From: JBIKWM01 sp044356305
GTDB lineage: Bacteria > Bacteroidota > Bacteroidia > UBA10329
DNA: 45,963 bases
NCBI GenBank assembly: GCA_044356305.1
Contig: JBIKWM010000025.1
Location: 1 to 45,963, forward strand
Direction: 5' to 3'
Below are positions 1 through 7,628 of this stretch, one piece after another. The position numbers and the translations under genes were made by a program. The notes beneath the pieces were generated by a model that made no database searches, was not told the origin of the DNA, and was given only the letters and a program-made list of their open reading frames with translations. Position 1 is the stretch's first letter, and each line of letters starts with the position of its first letter.

Positions 1-1
1 T

Positions 2-229
2 TTGCTGACGCATTTCAATTTCATGTATTGGAGTGTAGTTGGACTTTACTGTGCCCTTATGGCTGAAATATTCTCCAGACTTCCAAAAATAGTTTTGACT
101 GAAACAGGTGAACCGATGACCGCATTCTACAAGGGCGTTGGAATTGGAATTGGCGTTGTAATGATGATTGCAGTGGCATTTTATATAAGATACCAGCCTA
201 AATGGACAAAACAGTATGAACGGAAATGA
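2..229 (+). CDS. Membrane protein of unknown function, cut by the window edge
   Basis: The reading frame is open at the left edge, so the true start may lie outside; the first in-window ATG is at 23. Two hydrophobic segments are visible (about residues 8-25 and 42-62 from the edge), followed by a short basic tail ending in KWTKQYERK, so the C-terminus is probably cytoplasmic. The DNA is more AT-rich than most of the window. No family was recognised. It is followed 78 bases later by the DUF1905 gene on the same strand. Confidence 0.5.
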   Translation: MLTHFNFMYWSVVGLYCALMAEIFSRLPKIVLTETGEPMTAFYKGVGIGIGVVMMIAVAFYIRYQPKWTKQYERK

Positions 230-307
230 TATAGAACGCTCAGCACCCAAGGCTCAATCGGTTTGCGTCATTGCCGGACACGGGGTTTCACAGGAGATGC
301 AATTCAC

Positions 308-607
308 TTGAACGGCAGAATTAAATATGAGTTTATCGGAAAAGTCTGGCAGCACGCCCCGCCCGGAGGTTGGTATTTTGTTTCACTTCCACGGGAAATG
401 TCGAACGAGATCAGAGGTGCTCTGAGATCTGAGGAGGAAGGTTGGGGAAGATTGAAGGCCACAGCAGGAATCGGGAAAAGTGAATGGAAGACTGCCATTT
501 GGTTCGACACGAAGCGCAACACCTATCTACTGGCCCTGAAAGCTGAGATACGGAAGCGCGAGAACATTGAATCAGGTACCGAGATAGCGGTGACAGTCTG
601 GTTGTGA
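308..607 (+). CDS. DUF1905 domain protein
   Basis: About 99 residues that match the DUF1905 pattern: an early YEFIGKVWQ strand, the PGGWYFVSLP turn, a GWGRLKATAGIG segment and a closing YLLALKAEIRKRENI strand. This is a small beta-barrel-like domain of unknown biochemical role, often joined to a YdeI/OmpD-associated domain; here it stands alone. No ATG fits. I chose the TTG at 308 because AGGAGA sits at 292-297, ten bases upstream, a rare Shine-Dalgarno-like site in this window, and because the domain begins straight after it. A TTG at 263 in the same frame would add 15 residues that do not look like the family. Confidence 0.7.
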   Translation: MNGRIKYEFIGKVWQHAPPGGWYFVSLPREMSNEIRGALRSEEEGWGRLKATAGIGKSEWKTAIWFDTKRNTYLLALKAEIRKRENIESGTEIAVTVWL

Positions 608-667
608 ATCCCCTCCGCCTTTTTCGGGCAGGTTACGCGGAATCCCCGCATTCAGGATGACGCGCCA

Positions 668-695
668 ATGGACCATGGACTATCGACTATGGACC
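668..695 (+). repeat. Heptamer array, ATGGACY family
   Basis: Four consecutive 7-bp units: ATGGACC, ATGGACT, ATCGACT, ATGGACC. The same heptamer in reverse complement (AGTCCAT) makes the 11-unit array at 43174-43250. It lies in the 608-795 gap between the DUF1905 gene and the membrane Prxl2-like gene. Confidence 0.75.
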
Positions 696-702
696 GGCCG
701 CT

Positions 703-737
703 ACTCGCTTCTCGCTGTTCGCCATTCGCCATTCTCC
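703..737 (+). repeat. Heptamer array, ATTCGCC family
   Basis: Five 7-bp units follow the previous array after 7 bases: ACTCGCT, TCTCGCT, GTTCGCC, ATTCGCC, ATTCTCC. The unit sequence differs from the preceding array but the period is the same. No coding potential. Confidence 0.7.
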
Positions 738-795
738 CACAGCGAACATTCCACCACGCGGTCGGTTCTTTGGCACCTACCTCCACTTCACAGTT

Positions 796-1731
796 ATGAT
801 AGCGCCCCGCTGGCTGCACCATACCATTACGCTGAGTGCCGTTTACGGCATCCTGTGGGGGGTGGTGCACCTGATATGGCCCGAGTTCTCGTTCTGCAAG
901 GTGCTAAAGGCCGAGCCTGATGCGGTGCGCATCATCTTCTGGAGCCTGATCGTGTTTGTGGCGGTGAATGTGGGCACCCTCTATGCACTGCGGGCCCCGG
1001 TGAGCAGGCGTACGTGGTTCGTGGTGGGCGGTGTGTATCACCTTATATCTACCGTTGGGGTCGGATATGCGCTGGTGCAGGGCTGGCTCACACCGGGGTT
1101 CTGGTTGGCGCTGGTGCTGAACCACGCACTGTGGGTGTTGCCCTATGCGCTGATGGCGGCATGGGCCATTGGGGCCGACTGGCACCTGACCGAGACCCTC
1201 AACTATCTGCACGGCACCACCGAAGACATGGACCTGGCCACCATACGCACCTCGCAGGGCCACACGCTGGCCGAGATGAGTGCCAATGGCCCCGTGATGC
1301 TGGTGTTCCTTCGCCATTTCGGTTGCACATTCTGTAGGCACACCCTCAGCCAACTGAAACACGAGGAGAAGTGCCTGGCCGAACGCGGCACCCGCACCGT
1401 GCTGGTGCACATGACCACCGATGATGTGGCCACTGCTGAGCTGAACCGTTTCGGGCTGGGCCACATGGAACGCATCAGCGACCCCGATTGCTCCCTGTAC
1501 GGGCGTTTCGGGTTGGAAAAGGGCAACTGGAGCGAACTGATGGGCCCCAAGGTGCTGTACCGGGGCGTGGTGCTGGGCATTTTCAAGGGTCTGGGCATCG
1601 GCTCCGAAAAGGGCGATATGACACAAATGCCCGGCATATTCCTGTTACATAAGGGAAGGGTGGTAAAGGCTTTCCGCCACCAGACGGCAGCCGATATGCC
1701 CGATATCGCATTCCTCTCTGAGGTCGATTGA
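796..1731 (+). CDS. Membrane domain fused to a Prxl2/AhpC-like thioredoxin-fold domain
   Basis: A 311-residue protein in two halves. Residues about 8-125 hold four hydrophobic segments (about 8-28, 45-65, 74-95, 101-125). Residues about 145-305 are a thioredoxin-like domain of the peroxiredoxin-like Prxl2/SelL type, with FLRHFGCTFC giving a CxxC at C177 and C180, a following helix with RHTLSQL, and a late MPGIFLLHKGRVVKAFRH strand pair. Soluble Prxl2 proteins are thiol-disulfide or peroxide reductases; here the domain is tethered to the membrane. It stands alone on its strand. The N-terminal half matches no family I know. Function as a membrane-bound thiol reductase is inference. Confidence 0.75.
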   Translation: MIAPRWLHHTITLSAVYGILWGVVHLIWPEFSFCKVLKAEPDAVRIIFWSLIVFVAVNVGTLYALRAPVSRRTWFVVGGVYHLISTVGVGYALVQGWLTPGFWLALVLNHALWVLPYALMAAWAIGADWHLTETLNYLHGTTEDMDLATIRTSQGHTLAEMSANGPVMLVFLRHFGCTFCRHTLSQLKHEEKCLAERGTRTVLVHMTTDDVATAELNRFGLGHMERISDPDCSLYGRFGLEKGNWSELMGPKVLYRGVVLGIFKGLGIGSEKGDMTQMPGIFLLHKGRVVKAFRHQTAADMPDIAFLSEVD

Positions 1732-1793
1732 CGGTTGAACCGGTGGTGATGAGTCCCCGGTCCTACACGTGATGCCTGACACCTCCGTTTGTT

Positions 1794-1807
1794 GTAGGAT
1801 GTCCTAC
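1794..1807 (+). promoter_or_regulatory. Palindrome and -7-like box ahead of the secreted protein gene
   Basis: GTAGGA-TG-TCCTAC is a perfect 6-bp inverted repeat. It overlaps TACCTTGG (1805-1812), one base off the TAnnTTTG -7 consensus known from Flavobacterium. The gene starts at 1840. Candidate operator/promoter only. Confidence 0.35.
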
Positions 1808-1839
1808 CTTGGTCGCGTCCCGATAGAAGGACATGAACC

Positions 1840-2145
1840 ATGAAAACACTACGGATGGCCGCAATGGCCCTTATGCTGCTGGGTGCCACGGCCGCACATG
1901 CACAGAACGGCCCGATACTGGGCAGCGGACAGAAGGTGTACGAGCTGCTGTCGCGCACCAACGAGGTGGTGATACACATGCCGGGCTATGAGTACCAATA
2001 TGTTGGCGACTGGCTCGGGGGCATGAAACTGGAGGACGACAATACTCTGAGTTTCACCCGTGGCCGCGTGAAGCACACCTTCGACCTGCGCAAGGTGACC
2101 TTTATTCAGGACGAGGGCCGCTTTATCAAGGTCTGGTTTCTCTGA
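1840..2145 (+). CDS. Small secreted protein of unknown function
   Basis: A 101-residue product with a clear signal peptide (MKTLRMAAMALMLL, cleavage after AHA-Q at about residue 22). The mature part of about 80 residues is rich in beta-type sequence, with VVIHMPGYEYQYVGDW and HTFDLRKVTFIQDEGRFIKVWFL. No cysteines, no lipobox and no family recognised. Probably periplasmic. Another ATG at 1833 is out of this frame. It stands between the Prxl2-like gene and the NYN gene, each with its own candidate promoter. Confidence 0.6.
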   Translation: MKTLRMAAMALMLLGATAAHAQNGPILGSGQKVYELLSRTNEVVIHMPGYEYQYVGDWLGGMKLEDDNTLSFTRGRVKHTFDLRKVTFIQDEGRFIKVWFL

Positions 2146-2169
2146 ATCTGACCACCCGGAGAGCGGACA

Positions 2170-2201
2170 CTACGTGTATCACGTAGCCTGACCTACATTT
2201 G
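2170..2201 (+). promoter_or_regulatory. Promoter of the NYN gene with an upstream palindrome
   Basis: TACATTTG at 2194-2201 fits the Bacteroidota -7 consensus TAnnTTTG and ends eight bases before the ATG at 2210. Just upstream, CTACGTG-TAT-CACGTAG (2170-2186) is a perfect 7-bp inverted repeat lying where a repressor could block the promoter. No good -33 TTG is at the usual distance. Confidence 0.5.
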
Positions 2202-2209
2202 TCCACAGA

Positions 2210-2755
2210 ATGAGTGACGGATTCATCATAAAGCGCTATGCCACAAAGCGGGAGGCTGCGTGGCTCATTGACATTGGCTATGTGGTGAAAGCCGCATCGT
2301 TCAAGCTCGACTACTTCAAGACCTTGGCCGATCTGCAGTCCAAGCATACGGCCGTACATGCTTTCATCTTCAACGGTTTTGACCCGCGCAACGAGATTGA
2401 TGGGGGGTTGAAGTCATTTTACACCGCAGCCACGGCCATGGGCTTCACCATCAGGCTGCACCCCATGTTGGTGGACCCAATGGGCAAGGTGCACCAGAAG
2501 CGGGTGGATGTGGACATGGCCGCTCACCTGCTCCTGTACGCCACCCTGCCCGAGGTGAGCCACGTGTACCTCACTACGGGCGATAGCGACCTGATGCCTG
2601 CGGTGGAACTGGCCCGCACACGTTTCAAGACCTCACTCATGCTGCTCACCTACGAGAAGAATGTGAGCCAGGACCTCATCACGCTCTGTACGGGGCATCA
2701 GCTGTTTGACAAGACCCTGCACGGCCGCGACCCGATTCAGCCAACGAATCGGTAA
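2210..2755 (+). CDS. NYN domain protein (LabA/DUF88-like, PIN-type nuclease fold)
   Basis: A 181-residue, single-domain protein. The acidic positions of the NYN fold can be seen: D21 in AWLIDIGYV, the KRVDVDMAAHLL segment at about residues 96-107, and the TTGDSDLMPAV segment at about 124-134. NYN proteins belong to the PIN-like superfamily and many are metal-dependent RNases; those of the LabA group often have no proven activity. The start at 2210 is supported by a -7 box eight bases upstream. Its 3' end overlaps the response regulator gene on the other strand by 19 bases. Confidence 0.8.
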   Translation: MSDGFIIKRYATKREAAWLIDIGYVVKAASFKLDYFKTLADLQSKHTAVHAFIFNGFDPRNEIDGGLKSFYTAATAMGFTIRLHPMLVDPMGKVHQKRVDVDMAAHLLLYATLPEVSHVYLTTGDSDLMPAVELARTRFKTSLMLLTYEKNVSQDLITLCTGHQLFDKTLHGRDPIQPTNR

Positions 2756-3426
2756 CCCACCCCGCGCACCGAGATGAAGTGCCTCGGTTCGCGCTGATCG
2801 GCCTCGAACCACCTGCGGAACTGAACGATGTAGTTATCGATGCTGCGGGCCGTGGTGTCGGCATCGCGGCCCCAGATCTCGTCCATGATCGTATCGCGCG
2901 ACACCACCTCTCCCTTCCGGCTCACAAACAGCCTGAGCAGTTGCGCCTCGCGCTGCCCTATGCGGTGCACTGTGCCATCGATGCCCGTGGCCTCGTATGC
3001 ACTGAAGTTGACGCTGCCGCTACCTATGGCCACCATGTCGGGCAGGGCCGCCCCACCCCGTTGGCCCCGCGCCAACAGCCGTTGCACGCGCAGCAGCATC
3101 TCCTCCAGGTTGAAGGGCTTGCTCAGATAGTCATCGCCACCTATGCGCAGTCCATATACGCGGTCCTCGGCCGAGTCCTTAGCCGTGAGGAAAAGGACAG
3201 GGACGACAGCATTGCTGAGTCGGATGGTCTCGCAGATGGTGAATCCGTCCACCTCAGGGAGCATCACATCCAGAATGACCAGGTCGAAGCTGCCCTTACC
3301 GAACACCTGCAATGCCTGACGGCCGTTGCCTACAGCCGTCACATCATACCCATCGAGCTCAAGATTGAGCCTGATGATGTCCTGCAGACTCTCCTCATCC
3401 TCCACCAACAGTATGCGGGCACTCAT
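2737..3426 (-). CDS. OmpR/PhoB-type response regulator
   Basis: A 229-residue protein. An N-terminal receiver domain (about 1-120) has the acidic pair in LLVEDEE, the phospho-acceptor D in DLVILDVMLPEVDG, a T in FLTAKD and the K in LSKPF. A C-terminal winged-helix DNA-binding domain (about 130-229) ends with the typical RSIDNYIVQFRRWFE and VRGVGYRFVG. The ATG at 3426 puts the receiver domain at the N-terminus; longer reading frames upstream add non-family sequence. No histidine kinase lies nearby, so it is an orphan in this window. TACCTTAG (3432-3439, minus strand) is five bases ahead of the start. It diverges from the membrane protein gene that follows, and the two starts are only about 31 bases apart. 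Confidence 0.93.
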   Translation of the reverse strand: MSARILLVEDEESLQDIIRLNLELDGYDVTAVGNGRQALQVFGKGSFDLVILDVMLPEVDGFTICETIRLSNAVVPVLFLTAKDSAEDRVYGLRIGGDDYLSKPFNLEEMLLRVQRLLARGQRGGAALPDMVAIGSGSVNFSAYEATGIDGTVHRIGQREAQLLRLFVSRKGEVVSRDTIMDEIWGRDADTTARSIDNYIVQFRRWFEADQREPRHFISVRGVGYRFVG

Positions 3427-3457
3427 GGCCGCTAAGGTAATGGCGTACTTTGCGGGC

Positions 3458-5038
3458 ATGAGGCCCCAAGGTGCAACTGCGCTGCGATATACCGCAATAG
3501 AGTCATGGGCGTGGGCTCTGGCGGTGGCCATCGGGTTCCTTGTGCTCAAAGGATACACCTACGGGCTGAGCGACCAGGCCGAGCATCTGCCACAGGTGCT
3601 GCGCATGGCCCACCCCGAACTGTATGCGGGCGACCCGTTTGTCGATGCCGCCACAGCGCACTTCACCGTGCGGCACTGGTATGTGTGGCTCATGTTCGGC
3701 ATGAACCACCTCATGCCCTTGCCGTGGGCCGCTTTTGTGCTCACGGTGCTCAGCATCACGCTGCTGTGCTGGTCGGTGCTGCGCATGGCCGAACTTGTCA
3801 ATGGCGACCGCATCAGCCCGTTGCTGGCCCCCATTCTGGCCCTGACGGTGTTCTATGGCTGCACGGTGGGCCTCAATCACATCACCTACACCTCTTTCAT
3901 ATCCAGTACCCCTGCAAAGGCACTTGGGGCGCTGGGGCTGCTGCTGTGGCTCAGGCAACGGTGGGCCTGGGCCGGTGCGGTACTCGGGCTTGCGGCCCTG
4001 TTTCAGGTGCTGGTTGGGCTGCAACTGGTGGCCGTCCTGGTGGCGGTGAGCGTGCTCACGGGACAATGGCGCAGTGCCATGCGCATGGCCGGTGCCTTTG
4101 CTTTGGGCAGTGCGCCCATGCTGGGTCCGGTGCTGTGGCGCCAGTTCGGGCCCGAAGGGATGGCTACTGATATGGATGCGTACTTCCGCATTTTGTTCGA
4201 TTTCCGCAATCCGCACCATTACCTGCCGTGGCATTTCCCTATGGCGCACTATTTCCTTTTCGGGTTGATGGCAATAGGCACCCTGCTCAGCCTGAGGGCG
4301 CGGCCCACCGCGTGGTCGCAGCGCATGGCGCTCATGATAATGGTCATCTGTGGCGGGATGTTGTTCTATTCCATCCTGATGGCCACGCCACAAGGCATAG
4401 GCATCGGGCGATTGCAGTGGTTCAAATCCACCATCTGGGTCACAGTGCTGGGCAGTCTGGCAATAAGCGGGCTCTGGACCGATGTGCTGCGCAGGGCCGA
4501 GGGCATGGTGCGGTTCGCCCTGCCTGTTTCCGTGGCGGTTGCCATAACGGGGTTGGTGTTCATGCTTGTTGCACCGCACACAGGCATTGCGAAGCTGAAC
4601 CACAGATACATGGTGGATGGTACTGACCGCACCGACCTCGGTGCCATGCACCGTTGGATAGCCGCCAACACGCCCAGCGATGCCATGTTCCTAATCCCGC
4701 CCGATGACAGCGGATTTGCCCTACAGGCCCAGCGCCCGCATTTTGTGGGCTGGCAGGCCATCATTCACGAACCGTATTTCATGCTGCCGTGGTACGACCG
4801 TTTCGTGTCGGCCTACGGTGTCACCGTGAACGAGATAGGCGAAGGCGATATCCTCGCCCTGGCGAAGGACGGCTATTGTGCCCGATATGGCCAAGGGAAG
4901 GCGCTGCCCGTCTCATACCGCCTCGATAACCTGGGCTGTTGTGCCTTCGCAGACCTTCTGGGCCCCATTGTGCATAGAGAGGGTGACTGGGTGCTTTCTG
5001 CCTACGTGCCCCATCTTGCCGGACCTTCAGATCAGTAA
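3458..5038 (+). CDS. Polytopic membrane protein, DUF6798-like
   Basis: About 526 residues with some ten membrane segments, ending in a roughly 125-residue extracytoplasmic tail with RWIAANTPSDAMFLIPPDD and a region rich in aromatic residues. This layout (many helices, then a small C-terminal domain with an ANTP...FL.PP motif) is like DUF6798 and other membrane glycosyltransferase-like proteins of Bacteroidota, but I see no proven catalytic motif. I chose the ATG at 3458 because TACTTTG (3446-3452) lies five bases upstream; an ATG at 3440 in the same frame is also possible. It is divergent from the response regulator, which may control it (inference). Confidence 0.65.
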   Translation: MRPQGATALRYTAIESWAWALAVAIGFLVLKGYTYGLSDQAEHLPQVLRMAHPELYAGDPFVDAATAHFTVRHWYVWLMFGMNHLMPLPWAAFVLTVLSITLLCWSVLRMAELVNGDRISPLLAPILALTVFYGCTVGLNHITYTSFISSTPAKALGALGLLLWLRQRWAWAGAVLGLAALFQVLVGLQLVAVLVAVSVLTGQWRSAMRMAGAFALGSAPMLGPVLWRQFGPEGMATDMDAYFRILFDFRNPHHYLPWHFPMAHYFLFGLMAIGTLLSLRARPTAWSQRMALMIMVICGGMLFYSILMATPQGIGIGRLQWFKSTIWVTVLGSLAISGLWTDVLRRAEGMVRFALPVSVAVAITGLVFMLVAPHTGIAKLNHRYMVDGTDRTDLGAMHRWIAANTPSDAMFLIPPDDSGFALQAQRPHFVGWQAIIHEPYFMLPWYDRFVSAYGVTVNEIGEGDILALAKDGYCARYGQGKALPVSYRLDNLGCCAFADLLGPIVHREGDWVLSAYVPHLAGPSDQ

Positions 5039-5069
5039 TTTCAAAGACCTCAATTAACCTGTTCGATTC

Positions 5070-5756
5070 ATGAGAAAGATCGGTGTACTACTTTCAGGAT
5101 GTGGTGTTTACGATGGGTCAGAGATACACGAGAGCGTGCTGACGCTGCTCGCTGTGGCCGAGGCCGGTGCCGTGGCGGTGTGCATGGCCCCCGATAAGGC
5201 GCAGCATCATGTGGTGAATCACCTGACGGGGCAGGAGATGCCCGAGACGCGCAATGTGCTGGCCGAGGCCGCCCGCATAGCCCGTGGCGACATACGCGAC
5301 CTGGCATCGGTAAGTGCCGTTGATATAGACGCGCTGGTCATAACCGGTGGATTCGGTGCGGCCAAGAACCTGACGAAGTGGGCCTTTAGCGGGCCCGATG
5401 GCGCCATTGACCCTGAGGTGCAGCGCATAGTGCGCGACATGGTGGCTGCCAAACGCCCCGTGGTGGGCCTGTGCATGGGGCCCACCGTGATAGCCAAGGC
5501 TCTGGAGGGCACAGGGGTGCATGCGGCCTTGAGTGTTGGCACCACGGCCGAGGCATCGCCCTATGACATAGCCGCCATAAGTGCCGGCATGGAGCAGGCC
5601 GGTGCAAAGGCCCACATGCGCACCATGCGCCAGGTGGAGGTGGATACGGACAACCTGATCATTTCGGCCCCGTGCTATATGATGGAAGGCGGCATACTGG
5701 AAGTGCGCGAGAACATCCGTCAGGCCATTGACGCACTGATGCCCCTGCTGAAATGA
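5070..5756 (+). CDS. elbB: Isoprenoid biosynthesis glyoxalase ElbB
   Basis: A 228-residue class-I glutamine amidotransferase-like protein of the ES1/ElbB group. Seen: the start RKIGVLLSGCGVYDGSEIHE, the VITGGFGAAKNL motif, the nucleophile elbow VVGLCMGPTVIA with C135, and the C-terminal CYMMEGGILEVRENI. ElbB of Escherichia coli has glyoxalase III-type activity on glyoxal; the link to isoprenoid synthesis is historical. It overlaps the next gene by four bases (ATGA), so the pair is probably one operon. Confidence 0.93.
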   Translation: MRKIGVLLSGCGVYDGSEIHESVLTLLAVAEAGAVAVCMAPDKAQHHVVNHLTGQEMPETRNVLAEAARIARGDIRDLASVSAVDIDALVITGGFGAAKNLTKWAFSGPDGAIDPEVQRIVRDMVAAKRPVVGLCMGPTVIAKALEGTGVHAALSVGTTAEASPYDIAAISAGMEQAGAKAHMRTMRQVEVDTDNLIISAPCYMMEGGILEVRENIRQAIDALMPLLK

Positions 5757-6724
5757 GGGCGCTGCTCGTTTCTGCGGCCATTTGCGGCCTGATGGCGTGC
5801 GGCAGTGTGAGTCAACACGCGGGCCCGTGGCAGCGTATCGATGTGGGCCCCGGACCCGAGGATCTGGTGCTCGACACCGTCAGCGGCCACCGCATCATAG
5901 CATCGTGCGATGAGAGGCGGGGCACCGACATGAGCCGCAACGGGTTCTATGGCATCGATCCGGTAACCACCGTGGTGACACCGATCCCTGTGAGCGGACT
6001 GCCCGGCAGCGTAAACCTCAATCCGCACGGCATTGATATCGGAACCTATAAAGGTGATACCGTGCTCTATGTGGTGAACCACGAGGAGAGCATACAGAGC
6101 ATCCTGATATTCAGACTGGGGGCCGATACGCTGCGCTATGTAACCCGACTCTCAGACCCGCTTCTCGTATCGCCCAACGACCTCTGCACCGACCATCGCG
6201 GTGGCATCTATGTGAGCAACGACAGCGGAAAGCGCAACGCCATCTTCGAGAAACTCTTCTCGCTGCCCCGGAGCAATGTGGTCCATTTTGATGGCACTAA
6301 GTGGCGCGAAGTGGCCACAGACATCCGCTATGCCAATGGGGTGGGCGTGCTTGGTGGCCGCCTCTATGTGACCGGCACCCAGGAAAAAGCGGTCCTCTCC
6401 TACTCCATCGGCCCCGATGGTGCCCTGTCTGACCCCAGCCGAATGGCTTGTCCGAAAGGATCGGACAACATCACTTTTCACAATGGGAGACTGGTAAGCA
6501 CCGCTCACCTCGATTTCTTGGCCTTCGTCAGGCATGTGAAGAAACCTGACCACCCGAGCCCGGGCCTGGTGTACGCCATGGATCTGCAGACCGGCACGGT
6601 CGATACGCTTTTCATGGACGATGGAACCACCATCAGTGCCATCAGCACCGGTTTGATCTCCGATGGACGGCTTTTCATAGCCCAGGTGTTCAATCCTTTC
6701 ATCGGCACAGTGCCTGCCAATTAA
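5753..6724 (+). CDS. Lipoprotein with an SMP-30/paraoxonase-like beta-propeller
   Basis: A 323-residue protein. A lipobox (LMAC, cysteine at residue 16) marks it as a lipoprotein. The rest looks like a six-bladed propeller of the gluconolactonase/arylesterase type: GPEDLVLD near the start, NPHGIDIG, SPNDLCTDHRGGIYVSNDSG (the usual calcium-site Asn-Asp pair) and ANGVGVLGGRLYVTGT. Such enzymes are calcium-dependent lactonases or esterases. It starts inside the last codons of elbB. Substrate unknown. Confidence 0.75.
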   Translation: MRALLVSAAICGLMACGSVSQHAGPWQRIDVGPGPEDLVLDTVSGHRIIASCDERRGTDMSRNGFYGIDPVTTVVTPIPVSGLPGSVNLNPHGIDIGTYKGDTVLYVVNHEESIQSILIFRLGADTLRYVTRLSDPLLVSPNDLCTDHRGGIYVSNDSGKRNAIFEKLFSLPRSNVVHFDGTKWREVATDIRYANGVGVLGGRLYVTGTQEKAVLSYSIGPDGALSDPSRMACPKGSDNITFHNGRLVSTAHLDFLAFVRHVKKPDHPSPGLVYAMDLQTGTVDTLFMDDGTTISAISTGLISDGRLFIAQVFNPFIGTVPAN

Positions 6725-6726
6725 TT

Positions 6727-6747
6727 TTATCAGGCTGATAATCAGAT
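6727..6747 (+). promoter_or_regulatory. Nested palindromes after the SMP-30-like gene, sharing a 12-mer with 32479-32490
   Basis: TTATCAG-G-CTGATAA (6727-6741) and CTGAT-A-ATCAG (6735-6745) overlap. The 12-mer TGATAATCAGAT at 6736-6747 recurs exactly at 32479-32490 ahead of the inositol monophosphatase-like gene. It could be a weak terminator or an operator. Confidence 0.35.
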
Positions 6748-6776
6748 ATTAGAATAGTTTTTCTTCTTTTGATGAA

Positions 6777-6806
6777 CAAACATCGATGTTTGAACATTTA
6801 TATTTG
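6777..6806 (+). promoter_or_regulatory. Candidate operator and -7 box of the pirin gene
   Basis: CAAACATCGATGTTTG at 6777-6792 is a perfect 16-bp palindrome. TATATTTG at 6799-6806 fits the TAnnTTTG -7 box and ends four bases before the ATG at 6811. A TTTTG at 6767-6771 is upstream of the palindrome, but the distance to the -7 box (27 bases) is longer than usual. The palindrome would sit under RNA polymerase, as expected for a repressor site. Confidence 0.5.
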
Positions 6807-6810
6807 CATC

Positions 6811-7554
6811 ATGAAAATCACGGTGCTCAGAAAAGAGGAACAGGTTCGCGGTGAATTCAACGCTGGGGCCATCCTTGAGCGCAAGCCACTCGGCTTCCCT
6901 CAGGACCATGGTGCACTAACACCCTACGGCAATCTGTTCTATTGGGCACATGCCTGGAGCACCACGGGTGGAATGATCGGTGAACATCCGCACCGCGGGT
7001 TCGAGATACTGAGTTTCATACTCAGCGGTACCACACACCACTACGACAGTAAGCTGCAAGGCTGGAAAGAACTGAACGCTGGCGATGTACAGATCATCCG
7101 CACTGGCCGTGGTATAAGCCATGCCGAGCGCATGGAGGCCGGTGCGGCACTCTTCCAGATCTGGTTTGACCCGGGTCTTGAGCGCACCATGGGCGATGAG
7201 GCCACGTACAACGATCACCGTGCCACCGACTTCCCTACAGTGACTGATCTGCATGGCGTTACCATAGTTTACGTTGGCGAAGGCAGCCCGCTGACCCTGC
7301 GCACCGAGCCGCTCTCAATCAGGCGTGTGCGGTACAACAACGGTGCACACGACATCACGGTCGATGGTCACCTCTCCGCATTCATTCTGGGAGGCGAAGT
7401 GAGCATTGACGGCCAAAAACTTACCGTAGGTGACTTCTTCAGAGCATCGGGCACGGGAACCACATCCATAGCCACTGCTGGAGCCGATGTGTTTGTCATT
7501 GAAAGCCCCGACACCCTGCCCTACCGCACATACCGCGAGCTGATGCGCGGCTGA
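6811..7554 (+). CDS. Pirin family protein
   Basis: A 247-residue bicupin. The N-terminal cupin has the pirin signature: HPHRGFEILSFILSGTTHHYDS (iron-binding His residues) and, later, GRGISHAERM. The C-terminal half holds a second cupin (HLSAFILGGEVSIDGQKLTVGDFF). Pirins are Fe-binding proteins; some are quercetin 2,3-dioxygenases, others act in stress responses. The ATG at 6811 was chosen because the -7 box at 6799-6806 lies just before it and the protein then starts MKITVLRKEEQ, as is usual. A YceI gene and a MarR regulator follow on the same strand. Confidence 0.92.
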   Translation: MKITVLRKEEQVRGEFNAGAILERKPLGFPQDHGALTPYGNLFYWAHAWSTTGGMIGEHPHRGFEILSFILSGTTHHYDSKLQGWKELNAGDVQIIRTGRGISHAERMEAGAALFQIWFDPGLERTMGDEATYNDHRATDFPTVTDLHGVTIVYVGEGSPLTLRTEPLSIRRVRYNNGAHDITVDGHLSAFILGGEVSIDGQKLTVGDFFRASGTGTTSIATAGADVFVIESPDTLPYRTYRELMRG

Positions 7555-7628
7555 ACCGATTGACACAACCTTCTCCGTACAACCTGACCATTCATCAAAC
7601 AACCAATCATCAAACCAAACCAATCAAC

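Noticed and set aside
603..660. Possible further copy of the structured repeat (reverse orientation, around GCGGGGATTCC)
   Set aside because: Only short stretches such as GCGGAGG...GATTC agree with copies A and C; too little for a call.
5061..5069. GTTCGATTC, resembling a tRNA T-arm
   Set aside because: No acceptor stem, D-arm or anticodon arm can be built around it; it is the spacer before elbB.
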